Below, piece after piece: positions 17,264-27,530 of a stretch of DNA of 64,000 nucleotides. Source of the DNA: Deltaproteobacteria bacterium (GTDB taxonomy: Bacteria; Myxococcota_A; Polyangia; Polyangiales; Ga0077539); the NCBI GenBank assembly GCA_947477565.1, contig CANJUR010000016.1, forward strand, positions 1 through 64,000, in the 5' to 3' direction. The notes beneath the pieces were generated by a model, which did not search any database, was not told the origin of the DNA, and was given only the letters and a program-made list of their open reading frames with translations. Made by a program: the position numbers and the translations under genes. Positions within the stretch are counted from its first letter, which is position 1. The number at the start of each line of letters is the position of its first letter.

Positions 17264-20199
17264 CACCACAACCCGGCAGCAGTGACGCCCACGTCGGCCC
17301 CGAAGCCCCGCTCGCTCGATGCCTCCGGGTGGATGCGCTGCGTCCACACCCGATTGTTCGTGGGCAATACCATCGTCGCACCAGCCTGACGGTACGTATC
17401 CGCACCACCGCGATCGAGGAAGATACCCACCGTGGGACGCGCGAAACGCCCGGGATCTGTAAGCGATTCGAGCGCCGCGTTGCCGAGCGACAGCACCGCC
17501 GCTGCGTCGTAGACGTCGTCGCCACCCTCGTCCGCGAAGAGGCCCGCGCCGTTGGCGTTGCCCGCGCCCAGCGCGAGGTTGGGCACATGGTAGGTGTCCA
17601 TACCATCGCCGAGACCGAGGAGGATCCCGAGCGAGAAGTCATGCCCCGCGCCGCCGGTCATGTTCTCCCGGGCGCTGTCCTGGTTGTGCACGTCGCTGCC
17701 GCCGCCATCGACCAACGCGCCGAACGCGAAGTGCGCCGCGGCCCCCTGGACGTACCAGCGCGCGCCGTAGTGATCGTCCCCGGCGCCGTCGAGCAGCAGA
17801 CCCATCCCGCTCCAGTACCCGGTGCCCTGCGCGAAGACCCCGGCGGTGTAGCGGTCGGCCCCCGCCCGGTCGCGCAACACCCCGATGCCACCGGCCATGT
17901 TGGTGCGATCCGGGGCGCTGTCGCCGCGCCGACCGAAGCCCGCACCCTGGGTGAAGCTCGAGTTCGACATCGGGCTCTGCGCCGACGGGAAGATCACCGG
18001 CGTCACCCTGGATTCGTACACGTCGTCGCCCGCCCGATCGTGCAGCAGCCCAACCCCCTGCACGTAGCCGAAGCCCTGCGCGTACGACCACGCCGTGTAC
18101 CGGTCGCGGCCGCCGCCGTCGAGCATCACCCCGATGCCAACGATCGCCGCCCCCTGGCCGCCCGCCTCGATGTCGTAGCGATCGTCGCCGCCGTCATCGA
18201 AGAGCCCGCCCACGCCGAGCGCGCCGAAGCCCTGCGCCATTCGCAGCGCGCGATAGCGGTCGTTGCCCGCGCCGAGGTCGTAGAGCAACCCAACGCCCAG
18301 GCGACCAGCACCCTGCCGCGCCGTCCGGCTCATCGAAGCACCGACCGAGCCGCCAGCGCGCACGCGCCCGTCTGCGTCCGACGCGAGCGTCTCCGGCGTG
18401 TCGAGCGAACCGGGCACCTCGAGGTAGCCGTAGGTGTCGTCGCCGGCGAGATCGATCGCGATGCTCACGGGCTGCGCCGGATCCACGTTGGCCCCGACCT
18501 GCGCCTCGTAGGTGTCGTCGCCGCCGAGGTCGAGCAATAGAAGCGTGCGGCGAAACTCCGTCGCGGTGTACCGGTGCGCCGCGCCGTCGCGAATCACGAT
18601 CTGCCCCGCAGGCGTGTCGGCGGTAAAGCTCACCCCGGTGCTGCCCACAAACGGGAGCCAATCGATGGACTCGATCGTCGCCGCGAGGTCCACGGACTCC
18701 CGCGCCGGCAAGCGCACCTCGCCGAGCATCACCGCGAGGTCTTCCGGGTCGGCGAAGTTGGCCCGCTCGTCCGCGCGGTTGGTCGGCAATACCAGGAACG
18801 GTAAGATCTTGAAGAGGTGCGTACGCTCCTCCGGGCTGGGGAAGCGCTCGAGTCCACGGTCGCGCGCCTCCGCGGCGGTGAGCGCTGCCCGCAGCACCCG
18901 GGCCACCGCCTGCTGGAGCGCGAGGGGTACGTCCGCAGCGTCGGCCACCGCAGGCGCACGATCGAAGGTCGCACCGTCGCGCACGGCCCAGCGCTCCAGC
19001 GCGTCCACCAGGGGCTGCTCCCCCGGGGCGGTGAGCGTCGGCGACGGCGCAGCGAGCGCATCAACTTCGCCCGAGAGCCGCAGCCCTGCCGCAGCCCGCA
19101 GCGCCCCGGAGAGGGTCGCGCCGACGGCGTCGATGCTCGGTCCCATGGACCGGGCCCAGCGCGCGCCGGCGAGCCAGTCGCGGTGCACCCGATCGAACAC
19201 CGGCAAGCGGAAGCGGTCGCGCGTCACGTACGCCCCGAAGGCGTCGAGCGTGGCGGCGCTGAAGAAGAGGTTGCAGCGGTCCCACGGGGCTGCCGGATCG
19301 GCGCGCAGCGCGAGGTCAAGCACCTGGTCGCGGGCCTCAAACCCGCAGCGGCACCCGTCGGGCACGCAGACCGCTTGCGTGAGGTCGCAGCGCGAGGTCG
19401 CACCACACTCCGCGTCGGCCGTGCACGCGACGGTGCAGAAGCCTCGCAGCGCAGGGCTCGCGGGCATCACGCAGCGCAGCCCTGCGGGGCACATCACCCC
19501 CGCGTCGCCGCCGCAGGGTGCGTTGAGCCCGCGGGCGTCGAGCGCCCCGACGCCGCACGCGTCCGGCCCGATGCGGTCGTCCGGAACACACGTTCGGATG
19601 GCCGTCCCATCGGAGGCGCGCCCGTCGCGGCACCGCCGAGCGCCGTCTTCGCAGTCGGCATCCACGAGGCACGCGCCAAGGCACACGTTGCCCGTGCGGC
19701 CGACGGAGGGCCGCGTGGCGTCGAGGTCCACGCAGCGATCGTAGCGGCCGACGCACCCCCCGGCAGGACACACCGCCCCGCGCCGGCTCTCCATCGGAAC
19801 GCACCCCGCGACAGCGTCCGGCGTACATACGCGGTTGCCCGCGGCGTCGTCGCGGCAGGTCGCCGGGACCGCAGCGGCGCAGCGCTCGCCCAGCACCGCG
19901 CAGACGAGGCGGCACTCGCGCAGACCCGGGGCGCGCGTGGCATCGACGGCGACGCAGACGCTCCCGTCGTCGCCGCACTCGGCGTCGGCGCGGCAGGGGC
20001 GGCAGGTGCGCGGCGGCGCGGCGATGATCACCGGAGCAGGCGCATCGACGGCAGGCGCATCGACGGCAGGCGCATCGACGGCGGACGCATCGACGGCGGG
20101 CACATCGCGGCCGGCATCGGTGGGCGGACGATCGGTCGCGGGTGCGTCGTCGCAAGCCACGGCGGAGCCAAGGAGAAGGCCGAGGAAGAGTGCACGCAT
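17263..20199 (-). CDS. Large Cys-rich lipoprotein with G-x-D-x-Y solenoid repeats
   Basis: The 978-residue product has a lipobox (LGSAVAC) and an Asp/Ala tether (SAVDAPAVDAPAVDAPA). Residues about 60-290 are Cys-rich modules (CRPCRADAECGDDGSVC). A middle helical domain spans roughly 290-530. From about 555 to 935 a repeat of about 30-35 residues follows, with cores such as LLLDGAGDDHYGARWYVQ, LFDDGGDDRYDIEAGGQG and VLRDRAGADRYTAGVFAQ. I count about twelve cores. The Asp-rich turns suggest a calcium-stabilised solenoid. I do not recognise a named family. It is coupled by TGATG to a ferredoxin. The ATG at 20199 is fixed by the signal peptide. Confidence 0.85.
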   Translation of the reverse strand: MRALFLGLLLGSAVACDDAPATDRPPTDAGRDVPAVDASAVDAPAVDAPAVDAPAPVIIAAPPRTCRPCRADAECGDDGSVCVAVDATRAPGLRECRLVCAVLGERCAAAVPATCRDDAAGNRVCTPDAVAGCVPMESRRGAVCPAGGCVGRYDRCVDLDATRPSVGRTGNVCLGACLVDADCEDGARRCRDGRASDGTAIRTCVPDDRIGPDACGVGALDARGLNAPCGGDAGVMCPAGLRCVMPASPALRGFCTVACTADAECGATSRCDLTQAVCVPDGCRCGFEARDQVLDLALRADPAAPWDRCNLFFSAATLDAFGAYVTRDRFRLPVFDRVHRDWLAGARWARSMGPSIDAVGATLSGALRAAAGLRLSGEVDALAAPSPTLTAPGEQPLVDALERWAVRDGATFDRAPAVADAADVPLALQQAVARVLRAALTAAEARDRGLERFPSPEERTHLFKILPFLVLPTNRADERANFADPEDLAVMLGEVRLPARESVDLAATIESIDWLPFVGSTGVSFTADTPAGQIVIRDGAAHRYTATEFRRTLLLLDLGGDDTYEAQVGANVDPAQPVSIAIDLAGDDTYGYLEVPGSLDTPETLASDADGRVRAGGSVGASMSRTARQGAGRLGVGLLYDLGAGNDRYRALRMAQGFGALGVGGLFDDGGDDRYDIEAGGQGAAIVGIGVMLDGGGRDRYTAWSYAQGFGYVQGVGLLHDRAGDDVYESRVTPVIFPSAQSPMSNSSFTQGAGFGRRGDSAPDRTNMAGGIGVLRDRAGADRYTAGVFAQGTGYWSGMGLLLDGAGDDHYGARWYVQGAAAHFAFGALVDGGGSDVHNQDSARENMTGGAGHDFSLGILLGLGDGMDTYHVPNLALGAGNANGAGLFADEGGDDVYDAAAVLSLGNAALESLTDPGRFARPTVGIFLDRGGADTYRQAGATMVLPTNNRVWTQRIHPEASSERGFGADVGVTAAGLW
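20041..20100. repeat. 15-base tandem repeats encoding an Ala/Asp tether
   Basis: Four tandem copies of CGCATCGACGGCAGG or a close variant encode AVDAP units just after the lipobox of the 978-residue lipoprotein. The near-identity of the units suggests recent expansion. Confidence 0.8.
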
Positions 20200-20315
20200 G
20201 GGGTTGGGCGTCGAGGGTAGCAGCGCGGCGTGGGGGTGACATAGAGTGCGCCGCCCCGCGACCGGGACTAAACCCCCGACAGCGCGAAATGGCCGAGAAA
20301 TGACGGAGACAAGTG

Positions 20316-21266
<951 letters not shown>

Positions 21267-21273
21267 CCCCGCC

Positions 21274-22209
21274 TCAGCCCGTCTGCGTCGCGCCGTCCGG
21301 CAGCGCAGCGTCCTCGAAGCGCTCCCGCACCACGTTCCAGACCCGCGCGTGGGCGCTCACAAGACCCCGCCCGCGGTCGATCTCGTAGACGTTGTACGAG
21401 GCCATCTGCTCGGGGTCGTGGTGCAACAGCGAGGCGCTCGTCGCCCCGAGTCGGTGAATCACCCCGCCCCGATCGCCGGTCAGCTTCTCGTGCCCGCGGC
21501 GGTGCCAGTGGCCGTGCAGCGCGAGCACCTCGCGGCCGTCGTCGAGCGACGCGCGGAAGTCCACCACGTCGTCGAGCCCGCGCATCAGCGATCGCAGCCC
21601 CCCGCGCGGATTCACCACCGGGTGGTGGCTCAGCACCACCGCCACGCGCGCCACGACCTCCGGGTGCGCGAGCGCGTCGCGTAGGGCCTGGCGCTGCGCG
21701 TCTCCAAGGTGACCCGAGGAGATCAGCGGTATCCGCGGAACCGCCGACGACAGACCGATCAGCGCCACGTCTTCGCGCAGTCGCACGAAGGGAAACCGGC
21801 CGCCGGGGAGATCCACCGCGAGGTCGAGGTCGCTCGTGATGTACTTCGCAAAGAACTCCCCAAAGCGCCCCGCCCGCCGAGAACCCTCCGTGTAGAGGTC
21901 GTGGTTGCCCGGGATGACACTGACCTGCGACGGGTCCATCCTGAGGCGCTCGATCATCGCGCGGGCGGCCTCAAACTCGGGCTCGAGCGCCAGGTTGGTG
22001 AGGTCGCCGGTGACCGCGACGTGGTCCGGCGCGAGCGCGCGGAGGTCGGCCATCATGGCTTCGACGATGCCCGGGCGGTGCTTGTGCCCGCGCTTCAAGC
22101 GGAGGTTGATCCACCCCGTGAGCCGCTTGTTGAGCAGCATGCGGTGCAGCGGGACACCCCGCAGGTCGAGGACGTGCGGATCAGACAAGTGCGCCAGGAT
22201 CATAGACAT
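21274..22209 (-). CDS. Calcineurin-like metallophosphoesterase
   Basis: The 311-residue enzyme has the full set of dimetal motifs: HLSDPHVLD, VTGDLTN, IPGNHDLY, LSHHPVV and LHGHWHRRGH. It resembles the 3',5'-cAMP phosphodiesterase (CpdA)/Icc group, but the substrate cannot be settled from sequence. The ORF track starts it at 22773 by reading through the tandem repeat; the ATG at 22209 begins directly before the first motif. It is convergent with the HD-domain gene and only eight bases away from it. Confidence 0.9.
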   Translation of the reverse strand: MSMILAHLSDPHVLDLRGVPLHRMLLNKRLTGWINLRLKRGHKHRPGIVEAMMADLRALAPDHVAVTGDLTNLALEPEFEAARAMIERLRMDPSQVSVIPGNHDLYTEGSRRAGRFGEFFAKYITSDLDLAVDLPGGRFPFVRLREDVALIGLSSAVPRIPLISSGHLGDAQRQALRDALAHPEVVARVAVVLSHHPVVNPRGGLRSLMRGLDDVVDFRASLDDGREVLALHGHWHRRGHEKLTGDRGGVIHRLGATSASLLHHDPEQMASYNVYEIDRGRGLVSAHARVWNVVRERFEDAALPDGATQTG

Positions 22210-22278
22210 CGCAGGCGCGACCCTACCCTGAGGAGCCCTGCTCTCGCCCGCGCCCATCACGGTGATAGGGTCCGCCCC

Positions 22279-22647
22279 ATGAATTCTCGCATCGACCCTG
22301 AGCGCCTCGCCCGCCTCCGCGCCCACATCTTCGCCCTGGCCGGCATCGCCATCACCTCCGTCGCCTCGGCGCAGACGCCGCCGCCGACCAACCGCCCCAT
22401 GCCGCCGGTAAGCCATCCGGCCCCGACACCCACCGTCAACCCGCCGATGCCGCCGCCCTCCGTCAACCCGCCGCCGACGATGCCGCCGCCCTCCGTCAAC
22501 CCGCCGCCGACGATGCGGCAGCCGCACATCAGCCCGCCGGCGCATCCGCCGACCCCGCCGACCCCGCCGCGCCACCCCCGTCGTCGCGCCCCGCGTCCGC
22601 CGCAGAGTGCGCCGCCGCGTCCGATCACGCCGCCCGGCAACGGCTAA
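22279..22647 (+). CDS. Small Pro-rich exported protein
   Basis: The 122-residue product has a signal peptide-like N-terminus (HIFALAGIAITSVASAQ) followed by a mature part made almost entirely of proline with Asn, Met and Thr. Repeats such as MPPPSVNPPPT occur in tandem, and the end is Arg/Pro-rich. It was hidden inside a longer ORF. The ATG at 22279 is the only start that yields the signal peptide. No domain is recognised; a structural envelope protein is possible. Confidence 0.6.
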   Translation: MNSRIDPERLARLRAHIFALAGIAITSVASAQTPPPTNRPMPPVSHPAPTPTVNPPMPPPSVNPPPTMPPPSVNPPPTMRQPHISPPAHPPTPPTPPRHPRRRAPRPPQSAPPRPITPPGNG

Positions 22648-22679
22648 ACCCGCCCTGAGGGCCATCAGCTTGTTTTTGG

Positions 22680-22776
22680 CCGTGCGCACGACCCGGACGG
22701 CCGTGCGCACGACCCGGACGGCCATGCGCACGACCCGGATGGCCATGCGCACGACCCGGACAGTGGTGCGCACGCC
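22680..22776. repeat. 21-base tandem repeat array
   Basis: Four full copies plus a partial copy of a 21-base unit, CGTGCGCACGACCCGGACGGC and variants, lie in the gap between the Pro-rich gene and the CoA-transferase operon. No gene is supported across it; the minus-strand frame reading through it (GRAHGRPGRAHG) is low-complexity and without signals. The repeat has no spacers and is not a CRISPR array. Confidence 0.85.
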
Positions 22777-22856
22777 GCGTTGACAGGGCTTCGCGGGCGG
22801 TGGCGATATGCGCCGGCTGACGCGGCTTCACGCGGGCAACAGCGAAGGGTTGAGCG

Positions 22857-23606
22857 ATGGACAAGGTCTTTGCCGACGCAGACACAGCGTGCGCGGACAT
22901 CCCCGAGGGCGCGAAGGTGCTCGCCGGGGGATTCGGGTTGTGCGGCATTCCCGAGAACTGCATCGGCGCGCTGCGGAGCAAGGGGACGCGCGACCTCTGG
23001 GTGGTGAGCAACAACTGCGGAGTGGATGACTGGGGCCTCGGGCTGCTGCTTGGCAACAAGCAGATCCGGAAGATGACCAGTAGCTATGTCGGCGAGAACA
23101 AGGAGTTTGAGCGGCAGTTCTTGAGCGGGGAGCTGGAGGTGGAACTGGTGCCGCAGGGGACGCTGGCCGAGCGGCTGCGGGCTGGAGGGTCTGGGATTCC
23201 GGCGTTCTTCACCCCGGCGGGCGTCGGGACGCAGGTCGCCGAAGGTGGTCTGCCGATGCTCTACGGCCCCGGCGGAACCATCCGCAAGGCGAGCGAGAAG
23301 AAGGAAGTCCGTGTCTTTGACGGCCGCGACTACGTGATGGAACGCGCCATCACCGGCGACTTCGCCATCGTGAAGGCGTGGCGCGGCGACCGGCACGGCA
23401 ACCTCTTGTTTCGCGCTAGCTCGCGCAACTTCAACCCGCTCTGCGCGATGGCCGCAAAGGTCACCATCGCGGAGATCGAAGAGCTGGTCGAACCCGGGCA
23501 GATCGACCCCGACCAGGTGCACCTCCCCGGTGTGTTTGTGCAGCGGGTGTTCGTCGGCAAGGACCACCAGAAGCGCATCGAGCGCCGCACCGTGCAGAAG
23601 GGATGA
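22857..23606 (+). CDS. scoA: 3-oxoacid CoA-transferase, subunit A
   Basis: The 249-residue alpha subunit is one half of a CoA-transferase that moves CoA between succinyl-CoA (or an acyl-CoA) and acetoacetate-like acids, linking ketone bodies or butyrate to the TCA cycle. It has the family [10 protein letters not shown] glycine loop near the N-terminus and the VSNNCGVDD and [11 protein letters not shown] segments. The B subunit follows with a four-base overlap. Whether the substrate is acetoacetate or another short acid is not certain. Confidence 0.93.
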   Translation: MDKVFADADTACADIPEGAKVLAGGFGLCGIPENCIGALRSKGTRDLWVVSNNCGVDDWGLGLLLGNKQIRKMTSSYVGENKEFERQFLSGELEVELVPQGTLAERLRAGGSGIPAFFTPAGVGTQVAEGGLPMLYGPGGTIRKASEKKEVRVFDGRDYVMERAITGDFAIVKAWRGDRHGNLLFRASSRNFNPLCAMAAKVTIAEIEELVEPGQIDPDQVHLPGVFVQRVFVGKDHQKRIERRTVQKG

Positions 23607-24265
23607 GCGCCATGCTGACCAGGGAACAAATCGCCCGCCGCGTCGCCCGCGAGCTACGCGACGGCTTCTACGTGAACCTCGGCATCGGCATGCCGACGCT
23701 CGTCCCGAACTACGTCGCGCCCGGCGTCGAGGTGGTGCTTCAGAGCGAAAACGGCGTGCTGGGCGTAGGCCCGTACCCGCATGCGGACAAGGTTGACCCC
23801 GACCTCATCAACGCCGGCAAGGAGACGATCACCGTCATCCCGGGCGCGAGCTACTTCGACAGCGCGACGAGCTTCTCGATGATCCGCGGGGGGCACATCG
23901 ACCTGGCCATTCTCGGTGCGATGCAGGTGAGCGAGACCGGCGACCTCGCCAACTGGATGATCCCCGGCAAGATGGTGAAGGGCATGGGCGGCGCGATGGA
24001 TCTCGTGCACGGCGCCCGCCGCGTCATCGTGATGATGGAGCACTTCGCCAGGGACGGCGGCCTGAAGATCGTGAAGCAGTGCACCCTGCCGCTCACGGGC
24101 CGCAACGTGGTGCACCGGATCATCACCGACATGGCCGTGATCGACGTGACGCCGACGGGGTTGCTCTTGAAAGAGCTCGCTCCCGGCGTGAGCGCGCGCG
24201 ACGTGCAGGACAAGACCGAAGCCATCCTCCGCGCCGCGCCAGACCTCTGCGAGATGGAACTCTGA
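23603..24265 (+). CDS. scoB: 3-oxoacid CoA-transferase, subunit B
   Basis: The 220-residue beta subunit carries the catalytic Glu in the [10 protein letters not shown] motif, preceded by the NLGIGMPTL segment. Length and sequence are normal for the family. Its ATG overlaps the scoA stop in an ATGA, so the subunits are co-translated in equal amounts. A second in-frame ATG three codons on (MLTREQI) is an alternative start. Confidence 0.94.
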   Translation: MSAMLTREQIARRVARELRDGFYVNLGIGMPTLVPNYVAPGVEVVLQSENGVLGVGPYPHADKVDPDLINAGKETITVIPGASYFDSATSFSMIRGGHIDLAILGAMQVSETGDLANWMIPGKMVKGMGGAMDLVHGARRVIVMMEHFARDGGLKIVKQCTLPLTGRNVVHRIITDMAVIDVTPTGLLLKELAPGVSARDVQDKTEAILRAAPDLCEMEL

Positions 24266-24280
24266 CCCACCGCCACCCCG

Positions 24281-24313
24281 CCGCCCGCGCGCTTCTTACG
24301 GCGTCGCGGGCGG
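24281..24313. terminator. Candidate stem-loop between convergent genes
   Basis: The 9-base arms CCGCCCGCG and CGCGGGCGG are perfect complements with a 15-base loop, lying between scoB and the OmpA gene and overlapping the OmpA stop. No T-run follows. In such GC-rich DNA this could be chance. Confidence 0.3.
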
Positions 24314-25759
24314 GCTTCGCTCGAGCACCACGAACTCCACGCGACGGTTGACCGCGCGCCCCACGGGGGTGGCGTTGTCTACGAGCGGCCGCGTTCGCCC
24401 ATAGCCTCGCGGGACGAGTCGCGTGCGAGCGATGCCCCTGCCCGCGAGCCAGTTGCAGATGGACTCCGCGCGGCGCTGCGAGAGCCGATAGTTGTACTGC
24501 TGGTCGGAGCGATCGTCGGTGTGGCCCTGCACCTCGAGGCGAACGAGTTCAGGGTGCGCCTCCAGCACCGCGGCGACCTCGAGCAGGAGCGGCGCGCTCT
24601 CCGGCAAGATCTGCGCGTGATCGATCGCAAACCGCGGCTGCTGGGTGATGACCACGCGATCGGCGCTCACATAGACGTGCGGACAGCCGTGCGTGGCGGG
24701 GTCTGGGGATGCAGGGCCGGCGTCGTCGGGGCAGTGATCCAGGGCATTGGCGATGCCGTCGGCGTCGCGATCGGGGTTGGGTGGCGGTGCGGGTGGCTCG
24801 ACGACGGGCGGAGCCTCTGGGACGGCGCGCTCGACAAACGGACATCCGCGGCGGCGAGAGTCGGGACGCACTCCGGCGGGGAGTTCGGGACAGAGATCGT
24901 CGGCGTCGGGGACGGCGTCGTGGTCGCGGTCGGCGACGGCGAGGGTGGGTTCGTTCGGCTGCGGGGCATATCCGACGAGGCCGAGCACGCGGAGGTCGGC
25001 GGAGCCTTCGCCGTCGAGGAGGCGAGGTCCGGCGGCGAGTCCGAAGGCGAGGCCCGTGCGGCTCACGTGATGGATGCCTGCGAGGGCTTCAAGGGAGAGC
25101 GCGCCACCGGCGAGGGGCGAGCGGAGCAGCGTCTCGAAGCTGGTCTCGAGCGTGACGAGCACCCGCGGAACAATCGGGAGGGTGACCCCGGCGCGGGCGA
25201 GGAGTTGGTTCTCCCAGCCCGGGCGGAGTGCGACGCCGAGGTTGGCGGCGAAGATGAAATCGCGCGCGTTGGTGAGTTCGAAAAGAACGCGCGGGACGAC
25301 CCCGACGGCGCCATCGCCCGCATTGGCTGCACCGCTTCCGGTGGGGATCAGAAGTGTTGCGGCGAGGGCGAGACGCCCGGCACCACGGCGCGGGAGACCC
25401 AGGAGGCGGACGCGCGCATCGACGCGGAGGTCGCCGGGCGCGAGGGCGGAGTCGGCGCCGGCGAGTTGTTGTGTGGCGACGACGGGCATCACGACGCCGA
25501 GTTGCACGCGATCGAAGAGTCCAACGGTGGCGGCGAGGTGGGCTGTGACGCGGTTCTCGATGGGCACCCCGGCGAGGGCGCGGGCCCAATCGACGGCGAG
25601 GAGGGCGCCGACGCCGAGGTGCGGCGGCACGAGGGCGCGCTCGGTGGCGTTGAGGTCATCGGCGGAGGGTGGAGCGGCGTAGCGGCTGACGGACCAGCCC
25701 TGCCCCCCGGCGACCACGGGCAGCGCCGAGAGTGCGAGGGCGCAGACGATCGGTCTCAC
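24296..25759 (-). CDS. OmpA-family outer membrane protein with TSP3 linker
   Basis: The 487-residue protein has a signal peptide (PIVCALALSALPVVAGG) and an N-terminal beta-barrel-like region up to about residue 290. A thrombospondin type 3 linker follows (DRDHDAVPDADDLCPE, DADGIANALDHCPDDAGP). The C-terminal OmpA domain, with LEVQGHTDDRSDQQYNYRLS, binds peptidoglycan. The GTG start overlaps the stop of the upstream lipoprotein gene (GTGA), which the ORF track misses by starting at 25954. It probably tethers the outer membrane to the cell wall. Confidence 0.9.
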   Translation of the reverse strand: MRPIVCALALSALPVVAGGQGWSVSRYAAPPSADDLNATERALVPPHLGVGALLAVDWARALAGVPIENRVTAHLAATVGLFDRVQLGVVMPVVATQQLAGADSALAPGDLRVDARVRLLGLPRRGAGRLALAATLLIPTGSGAANAGDGAVGVVPRVLFELTNARDFIFAANLGVALRPGWENQLLARAGVTLPIVPRVLVTLETSFETLLRSPLAGGALSLEALAGIHHVSRTGLAFGLAAGPRLLDGEGSADLRVLGLVGYAPQPNEPTLAVADRDHDAVPDADDLCPELPAGVRPDSRRRGCPFVERAVPEAPPVVEPPAPPPNPDRDADGIANALDHCPDDAGPASPDPATHGCPHVYVSADRVVITQQPRFAIDHAQILPESAPLLLEVAAVLEAHPELVRLEVQGHTDDRSDQQYNYRLSQRRAESICNWLAGRGIARTRLVPRGYGRTRPLVDNATPVGRAVNRRVEFVVLERSPPATP

Positions 25760-26706
25760 GGTGTTTCCCGGGCGGCGGCCTCGGTGATGTCGGCTGCATC
25801 GGCGCACACCTCGGTCTCCAACGACGCTGCAGCGCTCGGACCGCCCAGCACTCGCAGCGGCACCCGGAAGCACCGCGCCCCTTCGGTCGCCCGCCCTGCG
25901 TCCACGAGACGAACCTCCGCGACGGATCTTCCGGCGGGGCTCCCATCGGTCCACCGCAGGCGGGCGTCGGCGCGCAGCACCCAGCGGGCGCCGGGGGAAT
26001 CATCGCCGTGGTCGTCGATCTCGAGGTCGAGTGCGGGCAGCACGGCGGACTCCGCGACCACTGCTTCGAAGCGCGCGCACGGCATGGCCACCAGGACGCG
26101 AGCGCCTTCGCCGGTCGCGCGGCGCGAGAGCACGTACACCGGCGGGTCACGGGTGACCTCCACCGTCGCGCCATCGGGGAGCGCGGCGCGGGTGCCCGGG
26201 GCGAGCCTTTCGGCGCTCTGCGTGGGGCGGGCGACCTGCGGCGCGGGGTGCTCGAGCGCGAGTGCGGGCGCGGTGGACAGGGTGATGCGCAGGCCCGCGG
26301 GGAAGACCTCGCTGCCGCGCCCGGGGACGCCGGGCGAGACCGCGAGCGCGCCCGACGGGCCGGACAGGGACAGCCGATCTGCGAGCACGGGAGCGATCGA
26401 CGCGGGGCGCACGAAGAAGCGCAGTCGCATGCCGCGCGGGGGTGCGATCACGGGCGCGCATTGGCGTGCGGAAGCGGGCATGGTTTCAAGTTCGATCCAT
26501 CCGGCGCGGGCGCGCACTCGACGAAGCGTTGCCCCGGCGGCGACGATCACGCCGGACGCCTGATCATCGGCGCGGGTGCGGAGGGTGGTTCCGTCGGCGA
26601 CGCGCACGAGGCGAGCGGCGGGGCGCGCATCGGCGGTGGGATGCGGAGCGGAGGCGCAAGCGAGCGGCAGCGCCGACGCGAGGAGGAGGTTCACGGTGGG
26701 GCGCAT
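25756..26706 (-). CDS. Lipoprotein with SH3-like start, unknown function
   Basis: The 316-residue product has a lipobox (ASALPLAC). Residues about 30-80 (VRVADGTTLRTRADDQASGV) look like a bacterial SH3-type fold. The remainder is beta-rich, with two similar halves around VLADRLSLSGPSGALAV and ALPDGATVEVTRDPPVYV. It shares a GTGA overlap with the OmpA gene downstream, so the pair probably works together at the outer membrane. I do not recognise a family. Confidence 0.75.
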   Translation of the reverse strand: MRPTVNLLLASALPLACASAPHPTADARPAARLVRVADGTTLRTRADDQASGVIVAAGATLRRVRARAGWIELETMPASARQCAPVIAPPRGMRLRFFVRPASIAPVLADRLSLSGPSGALAVSPGVPGRGSEVFPAGLRITLSTAPALALEHPAPQVARPTQSAERLAPGTRAALPDGATVEVTRDPPVYVLSRRATGEGARVLVAMPCARFEAVVAESAVLPALDLEIDDHGDDSPGARWVLRADARLRWTDGSPAGRSVAEVRLVDAGRATEGARCFRVPLRVLGGPSAAASLETEVCADAADITEAAARETP

Positions 26707-26817
26707 GGGAGGGTGCGTAGGGTATCGTCAGGGCGCGCGCTGACGCCACGAGGACGGAGGGTCAGGGCTACACACCCCTCGCGCGACGGCCGCCGAAGTG
26801 ATATCGGCGACACCCAT

Positions 26818-27519
26818 ATGGGCGCACAGTGGAAGCAGAAGGGTCGGGAGCTCGCGGCCAACGCCAAGGGCAAGGTGATGACCAAGCTCACCAAGGAAAT
26901 CATGATCGCCGCGCGGGAGGGGGCCGATGCGAGCGGCAACTCGCGTCTGCGCATGGCGCTCGACGCCGCGCGCAAGGCGTCGATGACCAAGGAGACGATG
27001 GAGCGCGCCATCAAGAAGGGCGCGGGCATGCTCGACGAGGGCTTGTCCTTTGACACAGTGAACTACGAGGGCTTCGCGCCCTACCAGGTGCCAGTGATTG
27101 TGGAGTGCCTTACGGACAACCGTAATCGCACTTCATCCAACGTGCGCATCCTCTTCAAGAAGGGGCAGATCGCGGCGGCGGGCGCGGTGTCCTGGGACTT
27201 CGCGCGGCTCGGCGCGGTGGAGGCCACTCCCCCTGCGGGAGGGAATGTGGACCCCGAGGAGGCGGCCATCGAGTGCGGCGCACAGGACCTCGAAGCCAAC
27301 GACGAGGGCGGCACGATCTTCTACACCGAGCCGACGGACCTCGATCTGGTGTCCAAGGCCCTCGCCGAGCGCAAGTGGACGGTGTCGTCTGCGAAGCTGA
27401 TCTGGAAGGCGAAGAACCCCGTGAAGGTCGATGACGCGCAGCGCGTCGAGGTCGAGGCCTTCCTCGCTGCCCTCGACGACGACGACGACGTGCAGACGCT
27501 CTTCGTCGGTCTCGCCTGA
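26818..27519 (+). CDS. yebC: YebC/PmpR family protein
   Basis: The 233-residue protein belongs to the widespread YebC family. Members have been described both as DNA-binding regulators and as translation factors that relieve ribosome stalling at proline runs. The N-terminus (MGAQWKQKGRELAANAKGK), the KEIMIAAREG segment and the central CLTDNRNRTSSNVRILFKK are diagnostic. The ATG at 26818 gives the canonical N-terminus; the ORF track runs far upstream in an antisense shadow. It is encoded alone. Confidence 0.95.
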   Translation: MGAQWKQKGRELAANAKGKVMTKLTKEIMIAAREGADASGNSRLRMALDAARKASMTKETMERAIKKGAGMLDEGLSFDTVNYEGFAPYQVPVIVECLTDNRNRTSSNVRILFKKGQIAAAGAVSWDFARLGAVEATPPAGGNVDPEEAAIECGAQDLEANDEGGTIFYTEPTDLDLVSKALAERKWTVSSAKLIWKAKNPVKVDDAQRVEVEAFLAALDDDDDVQTLFVGLA

Positions 27520-27530
27520 TCCACCGCCCT

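Noticed and set aside
22680-22776. Possible CRISPR array
   Set aside because: The repeats are directly tandem, without spacers, and no cas gene is near.
24521-26563. 680-residue plus-strand ORF
   Set aside because: Antisense shadow of the OmpA gene and its coupled lipoprotein.
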